30,660 bases of DNA. Origin: Lachnospiraceae bacterium UBA2864 (lineage in GTDB: Bacteria; Bacillota; Clostridia; Lachnospirales; Lachnospiraceae). The notes under the pieces are model-generated. The model saw nothing but the letters and a program-made list of their open reading frames with translations. It had not been told where the DNA came from and did no database searches. How positions within the stretch are numbered: the first letter of the stretch is position 1; each line of letters begins with the position of its first letter. Location of the stretch: positions 216,710 to 247,369 of the forward strand of contig DEFA01000022.1 in the NCBI GenBank assembly GCA_002350525.1, in the 5' to 3' direction. The position numbers and the translations under genes were made by a program. Below, piece by piece: positions 1 through 6,275 of this stretch.

Positions 1-321
1 CTGAACAGACTTGACGATATAATCGTATTCAGATCTCTTACGGAAGAAAATGTGAAGAATATCACAACACTTCTTCTTAACGAGCTTAAGAAGAGAGCCG
101 AAACAGGACTCGGAATCAAGCTGAACTTCGGTGTGAAAGTCAGGGATTTTGTCTTTAAGAAGGGTTACGACAAGAAGTTCGGTGCGAGACCGCTGAGAAG
201 AGCCATCCAGACTTATATTGAGGATGCTCTGTCGGAGGAAATCCTTGCGGGAAATGTATCCCGCGGAGATAAGGTATCGGTATCCGTAAAGGATGAGAAG
301 GTACATTTCACGAAAAAATGA
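1..321 (+). CDS. clpC: ClpC-type AAA+ unfoldase, C-terminal end (partial)
   Basis: This is the last 106 codons of a Clp/Hsp100 ATPase; the gene begins before the window, and the frame is open from base 1. The reading LNRLDDIIVFRSL followed by FGARPLRRAIQTYIEDAL is the classic small C-terminal subdomain of the second AAA+ module. It contains the sensor-2 arginine motif GARPLRR, which contacts ATP and helps the hexamer form. ClpC unfolds substrates for the ClpP protease in the cytoplasm. Finding radA two genes downstream matches the ctsR-mcsA-mcsB-clpC-radA order of many Firmicutes, which favours ClpC over ClpB or ClpE. An apparent GTG start at 52 is internal and should not be used. Confidence 0.88.
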   Translation: MNRLDDIIVFRSLTEENVKNITTLLLNELKKRAETGLGIKLNFGVKVRDFVFKKGYDKKFGARPLRRAIQTYIEDALSEEILAGNVSRGDKVSVSVKDEKVHFTKK

Positions 322-345
322 AAATAATAATTCTTTAAGATGTAA

Positions 346-375
346 TTGAATTGATTTTATGATAAACTGTATATG
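346..375 (+). promoter_or_regulatory. Possible sigma-A promoter for the downstream small gene
   Basis: TTGAAT at 346-351 and TATATG at 370-375 are separated by 18 bases in the AT-rich gap between clpC and the next gene. The match is only moderate, and read-through from clpC is equally possible because no terminator is visible after clpC. Confidence 0.3.
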
Positions 376-418
376 GAGTATTTCTCCGGTATTAGTTTTT
401 TGGGAGGTATTATAAAAA

Positions 419-832
419 ATGGCAGTTATTGAGGAACTCATCCGTGAGGAAGAGAACGGATCACTCAGTTTTGGTAACTACGAGCTGGCAGAGAAGACAA
501 AGCAGGATGGCTTTGTATACAACGGAGACAGCTATAAGATAAAGACATTTAATGAGATAACCAAACTTGAAAGAAACGGTATGTTCGTATATGAGTCGGT
601 TCCGGGAACTGCAGTACACGGTTTTATGACAAACGGTGAGAAGGTTGTCATGACCGTTGAAGGCAAGGAAGATGCTCAGATCACATTAGAGCTTGAACCT
701 GAGAAGGAATATAAGGTACATGTCGGCGGCGTATATGTCGGAAAGATGAGTACCAACCTTGGAGGAAAACTTGTTCTCAGCGTTGGATTTGAGGAAAATG
801 ATTCAGTAGAAATTATAGTTGAAAAGCAGTAA
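419..832 (+). CDS. Conserved small protein of unknown function (sometimes annotated endosialidase-like)
   Basis: This 137-aa protein has no signal peptide or membrane segment. It starts at an ATG about 9 bases after the strong site GGGAGG (402-407). The sequence is rich in glycine, valine and acidic residues in a regular beta pattern (for example EKEYKVHVGGVYVGKM), suggesting a small beta-sandwich or barrel. From memory, similar Lachnospiraceae proteins beginning MAVIEELIR are labelled endosialidase chain in databases; I see no catalytic motif to support enzyme activity, and the label is probably inherited. It sits between clpC and radA, where related Firmicutes have no such gene, so it may be a family-specific insertion. 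Function is unknown. Confidence 0.8.
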   Translation: MAVIEELIREEENGSLSFGNYELAEKTKQDGFVYNGDSYKIKTFNEITKLERNGMFVYESVPGTAVHGFMTNGEKVVMTVEGKEDAQITLELEPEKEYKVHVGGVYVGKMSTNLGGKLVLSVGFEENDSVEIIVEKQ

Positions 833-842
833 AGCAGAGCGG

Positions 843-870
843 ATCCGGTGCGTATGCATCGGATTTGTTC
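843..870 (+). terminator. Weak intrinsic terminator-like hairpin
   Basis: ATCCGGTGC (843-851) pairs with GCATCGGAT (856-864), with one G-U pair, around a 4-base loop. It is followed by a T-rich stretch ttgttcgtt. The T tract is interrupted, so it may only partly separate the small gene from radA. Confidence 0.5.
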
Positions 871-927
871 GTTATGACAGATATTGTTGCACCGCGTTAT
901 GATATGACAAGGTGCTGAGGGGGCTAT

Positions 928-2295
928 ATGGCAAAGGATAAAAAGATATTCTTCTGCAAGGAATGCGGATATGAATCCGGAAAATGGCTGGGCCAGTGTC
1001 CGGGGTGTAATGAATGGAATACCTTCGTGGAGCAGGAGGTAAAGGTTCAGAGAGGCAAGAGTACTTCGGTGGGACTTGCGGCGGCAAGACCGAGGCCGAC
1101 AAGTATCAAGGAAGTATCATCTGCTCAGGAGACCAGAATAAAAACCAATATAGGTGAGCTGGACAGAGTTCTGGGAGGCGGAATAGTCAAGGGCTCCCTT
1201 GTTCTCGTCGGCGGTGCTCCGGGAATAGGTAAGTCAACACTTCTTCTCGAAATGTGCAGGAACCTCGTTAAAGAGGACACAAGGATACTCTATGTATCAG
1301 GCGAGGAGTCCATGTCACAGATTAAGATGAGAGGCGAGAGACTCGGCGCATACGACGACAGACTCATGCTTCTTTCGGACAGCGATATAGATAATATTGA
1401 AGCTTCGATAGATGAATGCAAAGCAGAAGTTGTCATCATAGACTCCATTCAGACAATGGAAGCACCGGGAGTCGATTCCGCACCCGGTACAGTCACACAG
1501 GTAAGAGAAGTTACATCAAGACTTCTTCAGATTGCAAAGAGTATGGGCGTCGCGGTCTTTATAGTAGGCCATGTGACTAAGGAAGGAACCGTTGCGGGGC
1601 CGAGAACACTGGAGCATATGGTGGATTCCGTGCTTTACTTTGAGGGAGATGACAGTGCGGGCTTCAGACTTCTCAGGGCAGAGAAGAACAGATTCGGTTC
1701 AACCAACGAGATAGGTGTATTCAATATGACCGATAAGGGTCTGGAAGAAGTCGATAATCCGTCGCAGATGTTCCTTAACGGAAGACCGGAAGAAGCATCC
1801 GGTTCTGTAGTTATATGTACGATCGAAGGAACAAGAGCAATCCTTGTTGAACTTCAGGCACTCTGTGCCGATTCGAGCTTCAATATGCCGCGCCGTACAG
1901 CGGTGGGACTCGATTATAACAGAGTAAATCTGCTTATAGCGGTTCTTGAAAAGAGAGGAGGAATATCCCTTTCAGGCTGTGACTGCTATGTTAATATAGC
2001 CGGCGGTATGAGAGTAAGTGAACCTTCGGCGGATCTCGGAATCATATGTGCTATCTATTCAAGCTTTCGTGACAGAACAGTGGGCGATGACATAGTGATC
2101 ATCGGTGAAGTCGGTCTTGCCGGAGAGATAAGAGGAGTAAGATCCTGCGGCCAGAGAGTAAGAGAAGCCGTGAAGATGGGCTATAAGCGAGTCATGATAC
2201 CTAAGTCTAATATGAGTAAAGAGATGAAGGATATAGAAGGTGTCGAGATCATCCCTGTCGCCAATATACGCGAAGCCATGGAAGTTATTCAATAA
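928..2295 (+). CDS. radA: DNA repair protein RadA (Sms)
   Basis: This 455-aa protein, full family length, is a RecA-like ATPase that drives branch migration during recombinational repair. Domains in order are a four-cysteine zinc finger (C10, C13, C24, C27), a RecA-type ATPase core with Walker A GGAPGIGKST at about 95-104, the RadA-specific KNRFG motif at 253-257, and a C-terminal Lon-protease-like domain without the proteolytic function (about 290-455). The ATG at 928 follows a GAGGGGG ribosome site. Its position shortly after clpC matches the Firmicutes stress cluster, but disA, which often follows radA, is absent here: the next gene is convergent. All expected motifs are present and intact. 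Confidence 0.97.
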   Translation: MAKDKKIFFCKECGYESGKWLGQCPGCNEWNTFVEQEVKVQRGKSTSVGLAAARPRPTSIKEVSSAQETRIKTNIGELDRVLGGGIVKGSLVLVGGAPGIGKSTLLLEMCRNLVKEDTRILYVSGEESMSQIKMRGERLGAYDDRLMLLSDSDIDNIEASIDECKAEVVIIDSIQTMEAPGVDSAPGTVTQVREVTSRLLQIAKSMGVAVFIVGHVTKEGTVAGPRTLEHMVDSVLYFEGDDSAGFRLLRAEKNRFGSTNEIGVFNMTDKGLEEVDNPSQMFLNGRPEEASGSVVICTIEGTRAILVELQALCADSSFNMPRRTAVGLDYNRVNLLIAVLEKRGGISLSGCDCYVNIAGGMRVSEPSADLGIICAIYSSFRDRTVGDDIVIIGEVGLAGEIRGVRSCGQRVREAVKMGYKRVMIPKSNMSKEMKDIEGVEIIPVANIREAMEVIQ

Positions 2296-2347
2296 AAATA
2301 CCGTTCGGGTCACCATTTTGTTGTGTGGTCCCGGACGGTATTTTATT
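2295..2347. terminator. Bidirectional terminator between convergent radA and thrH
   Basis: A long stem pairs 2295-2309 (AAAATACCGTTCGGG) with 2330-2344 (CCCGGACGGTATTTT), with one G-U pair. It overlaps the last base of the radA stop. A-rich and T-rich flanks on the two sides make it suitable for both strands, which fits its place between two convergent genes. Confidence 0.85.
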
Positions 2348-2391
2348 GTCTTATTTATTACATGTACTATATTACAATTCGGAATAACTTC

Positions 2392-2997
2392 CTACAGTGC
2401 AGCCTTAAATGCAGCCAGAAGCTCATCATAAGTTTCATATGCCGGGAACTGTGGATAGTCCTTCTTTATAGCGTCTGTTGTTCTGAACAGGAAGCCGGCT
2501 TTACTTGCTTCGATCATTGCAAGATCATTGAAGCTGTCGCCTGTTGCGATAGTATCGAAACCACAGCTCTGAAGTGCACGTACGGTTGTAAGCTTGGATT
2601 TCTCGCAGCGCATTTTGAAACCGGTTATCTTTCCGTCCGGTGCAACCAGAAGTGTGTTGCAGAACAATGTCGGCATACCGAGCTTAACCATAAGAGGTTT
2701 TGCAAACTGTTCAAATGTATCGCTGATGATGATAGTCTGTGTGGCATCGCGGAGCTCGTCGAGGAATTCCTTAGCACCCGGAAGCGGATCGATCTTTGCG
2801 ATTGTTTCCTGAATCTCCTTAAGACCGAGTCCGTGCTCTTCAAGGATTTTAAGTCTCCAGTTCATAAGCTTGTTATAGTCGGGTTCGTCTCTTGTGGTCT
2901 TTTTAAGTTCCGGAATACCGCTTGCTTCTGAAAATGCGATCCAGATTTCCGGTACAAGAACACCTTCAAGGTCGAGACATGCAACATTCATACCCAT
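2392..2997 (-). CDS. thrH: ThrH-type HAD phosphatase (phosphoserine phosphatase / homoserine phosphotransferase)
   Basis: This 201-aa HAD-superfamily protein closely resembles Pseudomonas ThrH in motifs and length. Motif I is CLDLEGVLVPEIW with nucleophile D9 and E11, motif II is SDT (92-94), the motif III lysine is probably K133 or K135, and motif IV is GDSFND (153-158). The E11 replacing the usual second Asp, and the phrase LVPEIWIAF, are typical of ThrH. The Pseudomonas enzyme removes phosphate from phosphoserine and can move it to homoserine, bypassing ThrB; which activity dominates here cannot be read from sequence. The ATG at 2997 has a GGAGGA site (revcomp of about 3006-3011) upstream; a second in-frame ATG lies two codons inside. 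It is probably monocistronic. Confidence 0.9.
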   Translation of the reverse strand: MGMNVACLDLEGVLVPEIWIAFSEASGIPELKKTTRDEPDYNKLMNWRLKILEEHGLGLKEIQETIAKIDPLPGAKEFLDELRDATQTIIISDTFEQFAKPLMVKLGMPTLFCNTLLVAPDGKITGFKMRCEKSKLTTVRALQSCGFDTIATGDSFNDLAMIEASKAGFLFRTTDAIKKDYPQFPAYETYDELLAAFKAAL

Positions 2998-3055
2998 TGT
3001 ATATTTCCTCCGTATAAACAGAAATGTTTTAATAGTAGCCCTTTAGGACCGTATT

Positions 3056-3084
3056 AGTATAACAGATAGAATAGTGTGATGCAA
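3056..3084 (-). promoter_or_regulatory. Sigma-A promoter of thrH
   Basis: On the minus strand, TTGCAT (3084-3079) and TATACT (3061-3056) are separated by exactly 17 bases. Transcription would begin near 3048, giving a leader of about 50 bases. The -35 box overlaps the first of the two direct repeats at 3081-3127. Confidence 0.7.
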
Positions 3085-3127
3085 ACGAAAGTATACAGCA
3101 TTAATAGCAAACAAAAGTATACTGCAT
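3081..3127. repeat. Pair of 21-bp direct repeats, probable operator between thrH and the exporter
   Basis: Bases 3081-3101 and 3107-3127 are the same 21-bp word with two differences (G/A at repeat position 7, A/T at position 17), a period of 26 bases. Each starts GCAAAC, contains the palindrome GTATAC and ends GCAT. The pair overlaps the thrH -35 box and lies just upstream of the -35 box of the divergent exporter, so one regulator could control both genes. No regulator gene is adjacent. Confidence 0.65.
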
Positions 3128-3133
3128 TTCTAC

Positions 3134-3162
3134 TTGACTAAATCGTACATAGTGTTTATTCT
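3134..3162 (+). promoter_or_regulatory. Sigma-A promoter of the EamA exporter gene
   Basis: TTGACT (3134-3139) and TATTCT (3157-3162) are separated by 17 bases and lie 25 bases before the start codon. Transcription would begin near 3169, leaving a very short leader. The direct repeats at 3081-3127 sit immediately upstream, a position suited to an activator. Confidence 0.7.
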
Positions 3163-3186
3163 TGTTAACCGTGAGGAAGATGAGTA

Positions 3187-4074
3187 ATGGATAATAAGAT
3201 TAAGAATATGAATAATCATGTAAAAGGAATACTCTGTATCATCGCTGCGGCGGCAGGATTCTCTTTTATGACTTTCTTTGTCAGGATATCGGGAGACCTT
3301 CCGACTATGCAGAAGGTATTCTTCAGAAATGCGGTCGCACTTGTTATAGCTGTGGTGACCCTTATATTGAGCGGAGAAAAATTTTCGATTGAAAAAAGAA
3401 ACAGAATGGATATCCTTATGAGGTGTCTGTTCGGTACCTCGGGAGTTATCGGAAACTTTTATGCAATTGACAGGCTTGATCTGTCAGATGCGAATATGCT
3501 TAACAAGCTTTCACCGTTCTTTGCCATAATCATGTCGATACCGATCCTGAAAGAGAAACCTTCTAAGACAGATGTAGGTGCAACGATAATAGCATTTATG
3601 GGTGCACTTTTCATTATAAGACCTTCGGGAACAAATCTTCAGCTTATCCCGGCGCTTACGGGATTATACGGAGGCTTCGGAGCCGGTATGGCATATGTAT
3701 TTGTAAGAAAGCTCGGAAAGAAAGGTGAGAGAACGCCTATCATAGTAATGTGTTTTTCATTTTTCTCCTGTCTGGTTGCGTTACCGTTTCTGATACTTGA
3801 TTATCATCCGATGGAACCGAAGCAGCTTATCTGTCTGATCATGGCAGGTGTATCTGCGGCTGTGGGACAGTTTGGCATTACTTCGGCATATAAGTTTGCA
3901 CCGGCTAAGGATATTTCGGTGTTTGATTATACACAGGTTATCTTTGCGGCATTATGGGGAATCCTGTTCCTGGGCGAAATTCCCGTACCGCTGAGTATAG
4001 TAGGATATGTAATAATAATAGGTGTTGCTGTTTTCAGATGGCACATAGCAAGAAAGGGAAGCCGGACAAACTGA
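3187..4074 (+). CDS. EamA-family (DMT superfamily) membrane transporter
   Basis: This 295-aa integral membrane protein has about ten hydrophobic helices arranged as two repeats of five. The first repeat runs from about residues 13 to 150, with the EamA feature FIIRPSG ending it; the second from about 155 to 285 includes FLGEIPVPLSIVGYVIIIGV. Members export amino acids, nucleosides or other metabolites by drug/metabolite antiport. The substrate here is unknown, although sharing a promoter region with thrH hints at an amino-acid link such as threonine or homoserine (inference only). The ATG at 3187 follows GAGGAAG at 3173-3179. The gene appears monocistronic; a short run of Ts follows the stop but no clear terminator stem. 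Confidence 0.9.
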   Translation: MDNKIKNMNNHVKGILCIIAAAAGFSFMTFFVRISGDLPTMQKVFFRNAVALVIAVVTLILSGEKFSIEKRNRMDILMRCLFGTSGVIGNFYAIDRLDLSDANMLNKLSPFFAIIMSIPILKEKPSKTDVGATIIAFMGALFIIRPSGTNLQLIPALTGLYGGFGAGMAYVFVRKLGKKGERTPIIVMCFSFFSCLVALPFLILDYHPMEPKQLICLIMAGVSAAVGQFGITSAYKFAPAKDISVFDYTQVIFAALWGILFLGEIPVPLSIVGYVIIIGVAVFRWHIARKGSRTN

Positions 4075-4113
4075 GCTTCTCTTTTTTTCGTACATCAGGC
4101 ATCCGGGAATTTA

Positions 4114-4165
4114 TCGTATAATATATATTGACAAATAATATTATACAATGTATAGTATTATACGA
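4114..4165. promoter_or_regulatory. Nested palindromic operator, probable PadR autoregulatory site
   Basis: Two inverted repeats are nested here. The outer one pairs TCGTATAAT (4114-4122) with ATTATACGA (4157-4165) without mismatch. The inner one pairs AATATTATAC (4137-4146) with GTATAGTATT (4150-4159) with one mismatch. The inner dyad covers the -10 box of the padR promoter, so binding would block transcription. PadR proteins commonly repress their own operon through such AT-rich dyads. Confidence 0.65.
4128..4156 (+). promoter_or_regulatory. Promoter of the padR-DUF1700-DUF4097 operon
   Basis: A consensus -35 box TTGACA (4128-4133) is followed after 17 bases by TATAGT (4151-4156). The -10 box lies inside the palindromic operator. 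Confidence 0.8.
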
Positions 4166-4187
4166 AATCAAAAAGGAGGGCGATTGT

Positions 4188-4544
4188 ATGACGTATCAAC
4201 TTACAGCACCTTTACTTGATGCATGTGTACTTGGAATCATAGCTCAGGAAGATTCTTATGGATATACTCTTACACAGAGAGTGCAGGGAGTGGTCGATAT
4301 TTCGGAATCGACTCTTTATCCGGTGCTCAGAAGATTACAGAAGGAGAATCTGCTGATAACCTATGATCAGCCGTATCAGGGAAGGAACAGAAGATATTAC
4401 AAGATTACTGATCTGGGAAGAACCAAGCTTACTTACTACAGATATGAGTGGGAAGATTATAAGCAGAAGATAGATTGTCTTCTTCAGGATACTTCAACAG
4501 TGAAGGATAAAAAAGAAGACGGCGGAAAGGTCTTGGAGGTATAG
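4188..4544 (+). CDS. PadR-family transcriptional regulator
   Basis: This is a 118-aa winged-helix protein. The segment LLDACVLGIIAQEDSYGYTLTQRVQ is the PadR N-terminal helix region, ESTLYPVLRRLQKENLL is the recognition helix, and RNRRYYKITDLGRTKL forms the wing; a short C-terminal helix follows. The ATG at 4188 was chosen because it has AAGGAGGG (4173-4180) at good spacing and gives the usual PadR N-terminus; the frame is open back to 4128, but that start would lie inside the promoter. PadR proteins of this size act as dimeric repressors that respond to small molecules or envelope stress. It is co-transcribed with a DUF1700 and a DUF4097 protein, a widespread Firmicutes arrangement. Confidence 0.92.
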   Translation: MTYQLTAPLLDACVLGIIAQEDSYGYTLTQRVQGVVDISESTLYPVLRRLQKENLLITYDQPYQGRNRRYYKITDLGRTKLTYYRYEWEDYKQKIDCLLQDTSTVKDKKEDGGKVLEV

Positions 4545-4545
4545 G

Positions 4546-5127
4546 ATGAATAAGGAAAGATTTATGATAGAGCTCGAAAGGCTTCTGAGAGGTCTTCCTT
4601 CGGATGAAAGAGAAGATGCCCTGAATTATTACAGGGAATATATTGAAGATGCGGGCTTCAGTGATATAGATGATGTAACAGATAAGCTTGGTACGCCAAA
4701 ACAGGTTGCCAGAAGTATACTTGGTGAATCTGTAGAAAAACATGTTGAGGTTCAGAAGGAGAAGAAGGATGTTAAGTCGGGTGCATCCACTCTGTGGAGA
4801 ATCCTTCTCTATATATGTGCGGCACCTTTTGCTATTCCGATAGTGGCTGTGGTAGCAGCGTTATTTATAGCTTTGGTGGCAGCGACGTTTGGAGTAGGAA
4901 TCGCATTTATGTGTGCCGGCGGAGCTTTGGTATTATCAGGTGTTGTGCTTATACCGGCACTTTTCTGGACGCTCACAACACCACAGGTGATGATCGTTCT
5001 CGGTGGAATACTTGTTCTAATACCGCTCGGAGTTATCTGGTGTGTGGGATTTTACAAACTCTGCGGTGTTATGCTCAAGGGAATTGTCGCACTTGCCAGG
5101 AAGATATTTGTAAGGAAGGAGAGATAA
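4546..5127 (+). CDS. DUF1700 (HAAS-domain) membrane protein
   Basis: This 193-aa protein has a cytoplasmic N-terminal helical domain (about residues 1-65: MNKERFMIELERLLRGLP, then EREDALNYYREYIEDAG and LGTPKQVARSIL), the signature of the DUF1700/HAAS family. Two or more hydrophobic stretches follow at about 84-135 and 145-175, ending in a basic tail. The start codon is one base after the padR stop, with GGAGGT just upstream, so the two are translationally linked. Family members are typically encoded next to PadR regulators and are thought to sense or transmit envelope stress, but the biochemical role is unproven. Confidence 0.88.
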   Translation: MNKERFMIELERLLRGLPSDEREDALNYYREYIEDAGFSDIDDVTDKLGTPKQVARSILGESVEKHVEVQKEKKDVKSGASTLWRILLYICAAPFAIPIVAVVAALFIALVAATFGVGIAFMCAGGALVLSGVVLIPALFWTLTTPQVMIVLGGILVLIPLGVIWCVGFYKLCGVMLKGIVALARKIFVRKER

Positions 5128-5128
5128 G

Positions 5129-6040
5129 GTGAAAAGACTGATTTATATATGCGGAGTCCTTATCGCAGTCGGTATAGGACTGATTATATCCGGATTTATA
5201 CTTTCGGGAAAGAAAGGCTTTGCTCTGGATTTTGGGAACAGAAAACTAATTTTCGCAGATGAAGGAATAGTTAAAGATGATATAACACTGGATGCATTTG
5301 ATGAGGCAGAGATCAATATACCGTTTGCAGGCCTTGAAATAATCGAAGGGGATAGATACGGTCTGGAATACTCCACAGATAAGAATAATGCTGTTACGGC
5401 TGAGGTTAAAGACGGAAAGCTTACTGTAAAATGCGATAATGGCGCGAACAAAGCAATCAAGATTAATTTTGGTTATAGTGGCGGTGAAAGATATTTTAAA
5501 CTTTATGTACCGGAAGGAACTTCTCTTAAGAAAGCTGATGTGACCCTTGATTCCGGAAGTTTCTCAATGGAAGATATCGACGTGGCAGATTTAAAGATTG
5601 ATGATGATTTCGGTTCGGTTACTATAAAGAACATGAAATCGGATCAGGTTAACATAAAGTGTGACTCAGGATCGGTAAAAATGATTGATATAAGCACGGG
5701 AAGCCTGTCGATAACCGACGAGTTCGGAAGCGTAAACCTGGAGAGCGTAAAAGCCGATAAGTCTAAGTTTGATCTTGAATCGGGAAGTCTTAACCTGAAT
5801 GATTTTGATTCGTCGGATATAGAAGCTGAATCAGAGTTCGGAAGTGTAAATATCAAGCTTGTGGGTACATCGGAAGACTATTCATATGATCTTAAAACGG
5901 AGTTTGGAAGTATAACTCTGGACGGAGATAAAGTCGGTAAATCAGAAGATGTGTCGGAGAAGACTTATGTCGATGGAAAAGGCAGTAAAAAGATAAAGGT
6001 TAGAGCCGAATCGGGAAGTATAAAGATTGATTTTAAGTAA
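5129..6040 (+). CDS. DUF4097-family beta-strand-repeat protein, membrane anchored
   Basis: This 303-aa protein has one N-terminal transmembrane segment (about residues 4-26) and a long extracellular beta-repeat region. From about residue 125 the phrases DSGS, DFGS and EFGS alternate every 17-20 residues (SGSFSMEDI, FGSVTIKNM, SGSVKMIDI, SGSLSITDEFGSVNLES and so on), consistent with a beta-helix or stacked beta-roll whose turns bear the Phe-Gly-Ser and Ser-Gly-Ser motifs. The GTG start at 5129 lies one base after the DUF1700 stop, with AAGGAGAG upstream. It is the last gene of the PadR operon. Function is unknown; an envelope scaffold or binding role is inferred. Confidence 0.87.
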   Translation: MKRLIYICGVLIAVGIGLIISGFILSGKKGFALDFGNRKLIFADEGIVKDDITLDAFDEAEINIPFAGLEIIEGDRYGLEYSTDKNNAVTAEVKDGKLTVKCDNGANKAIKINFGYSGGERYFKLYVPEGTSLKKADVTLDSGSFSMEDIDVADLKIDDDFGSVTIKNMKSDQVNIKCDSGSVKMIDISTGSLSITDEFGSVNLESVKADKSKFDLESGSLNLNDFDSSDIEAESEFGSVNIKLVGTSEDYSYDLKTEFGSITLDGDKVGKSEDVSEKTYVDGKGSKKIKVRAESGSIKIDFK

Positions 6041-6058
6041 ATAGCTATGATAGAATAT

Positions 6059-6105
6059 AGCACGGGATTATTCGAATGTTTTTCGAAAGATCCCGTGCTG
6101 TTTTT
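6059..6105 (+). terminator. Intrinsic terminator of the padR operon
   Basis: AGCACGGGAT (6059-6068) pairs perfectly with ATCCCGTGCT (6090-6099), with an inner TTCGAA/TTCGAA pairing. The sequence GTTTTT follows. It cleanly separates the envelope operon from the sugar locus. Confidence 0.92.
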
Positions 6106-6120
6106 ATGTAATGTTTAACG

Positions 6121-6151
6121 TTTTACCGGGAAGTCGGATCTCTCGGTAAAA
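6121..6151 (+). other. Inverted repeat upstream of the sugar kinase promoter region
   Basis: TTTTACCG (6121-6128) pairs perfectly with CGGTAAAA (6144-6151) around a 15-base loop. No T tract follows on the plus strand, so it is not an obvious terminator. It could be a protein-binding dyad or an RNA hairpin; I cannot tell. Confidence 0.35.
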
Positions 6152-6186
6152 AGTAGGGAATAAAAATCCGAAGGGCAGGTACATGG

Positions 6187-6247
6187 CGTATTAACGCAAC
6201 ATGAGAATCTGATATATGGAATGTTTGTTGATGAAAGATATCAGATT
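6187..6247 (+). promoter_or_regulatory. Composite regulatory region of the pentulokinase-araD operon
   Basis: Three elements occur in order: CGTATTAAC (6187-6195), TCTGATATATG (6208-6218, containing a -10-like TATATG), and TGTTTGTTGATG (6222-6233). An exact 10-bp inverted repeat, AATCTGATAT (6206-6215) with ATATCAGATT (6238-6247), brackets the last element. The same elements at nearly the same spacing precede the transport operon at 13033-13091, with the 12-bp core there on the other strand. This suggests a shared regulator, perhaps the AraC-type response regulator encoded at 8618. Confidence 0.6.
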
Positions 6248-6275
6248 AAACACTAAAGTCAACTAGGAGGTAACT

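Noticed and set aside
2323..2931. Plus-strand open frame of about 200 codons opposite thrH
   Set aside because: Cysteine-rich composition is typical of antisense reading; all HAD motifs lie on the minus strand, where a promoter and ribosome site also fit.
3081..3127. CRISPR repeat pair
   Set aside because: Only two copies with a 5-base gap and no spacers of normal length or cas genes; an operator is the better reading.
4128..4187. Longer PadR start at 4128
   Set aside because: It would begin with the TTG of the -35 box itself and would not be transcribed from this promoter.
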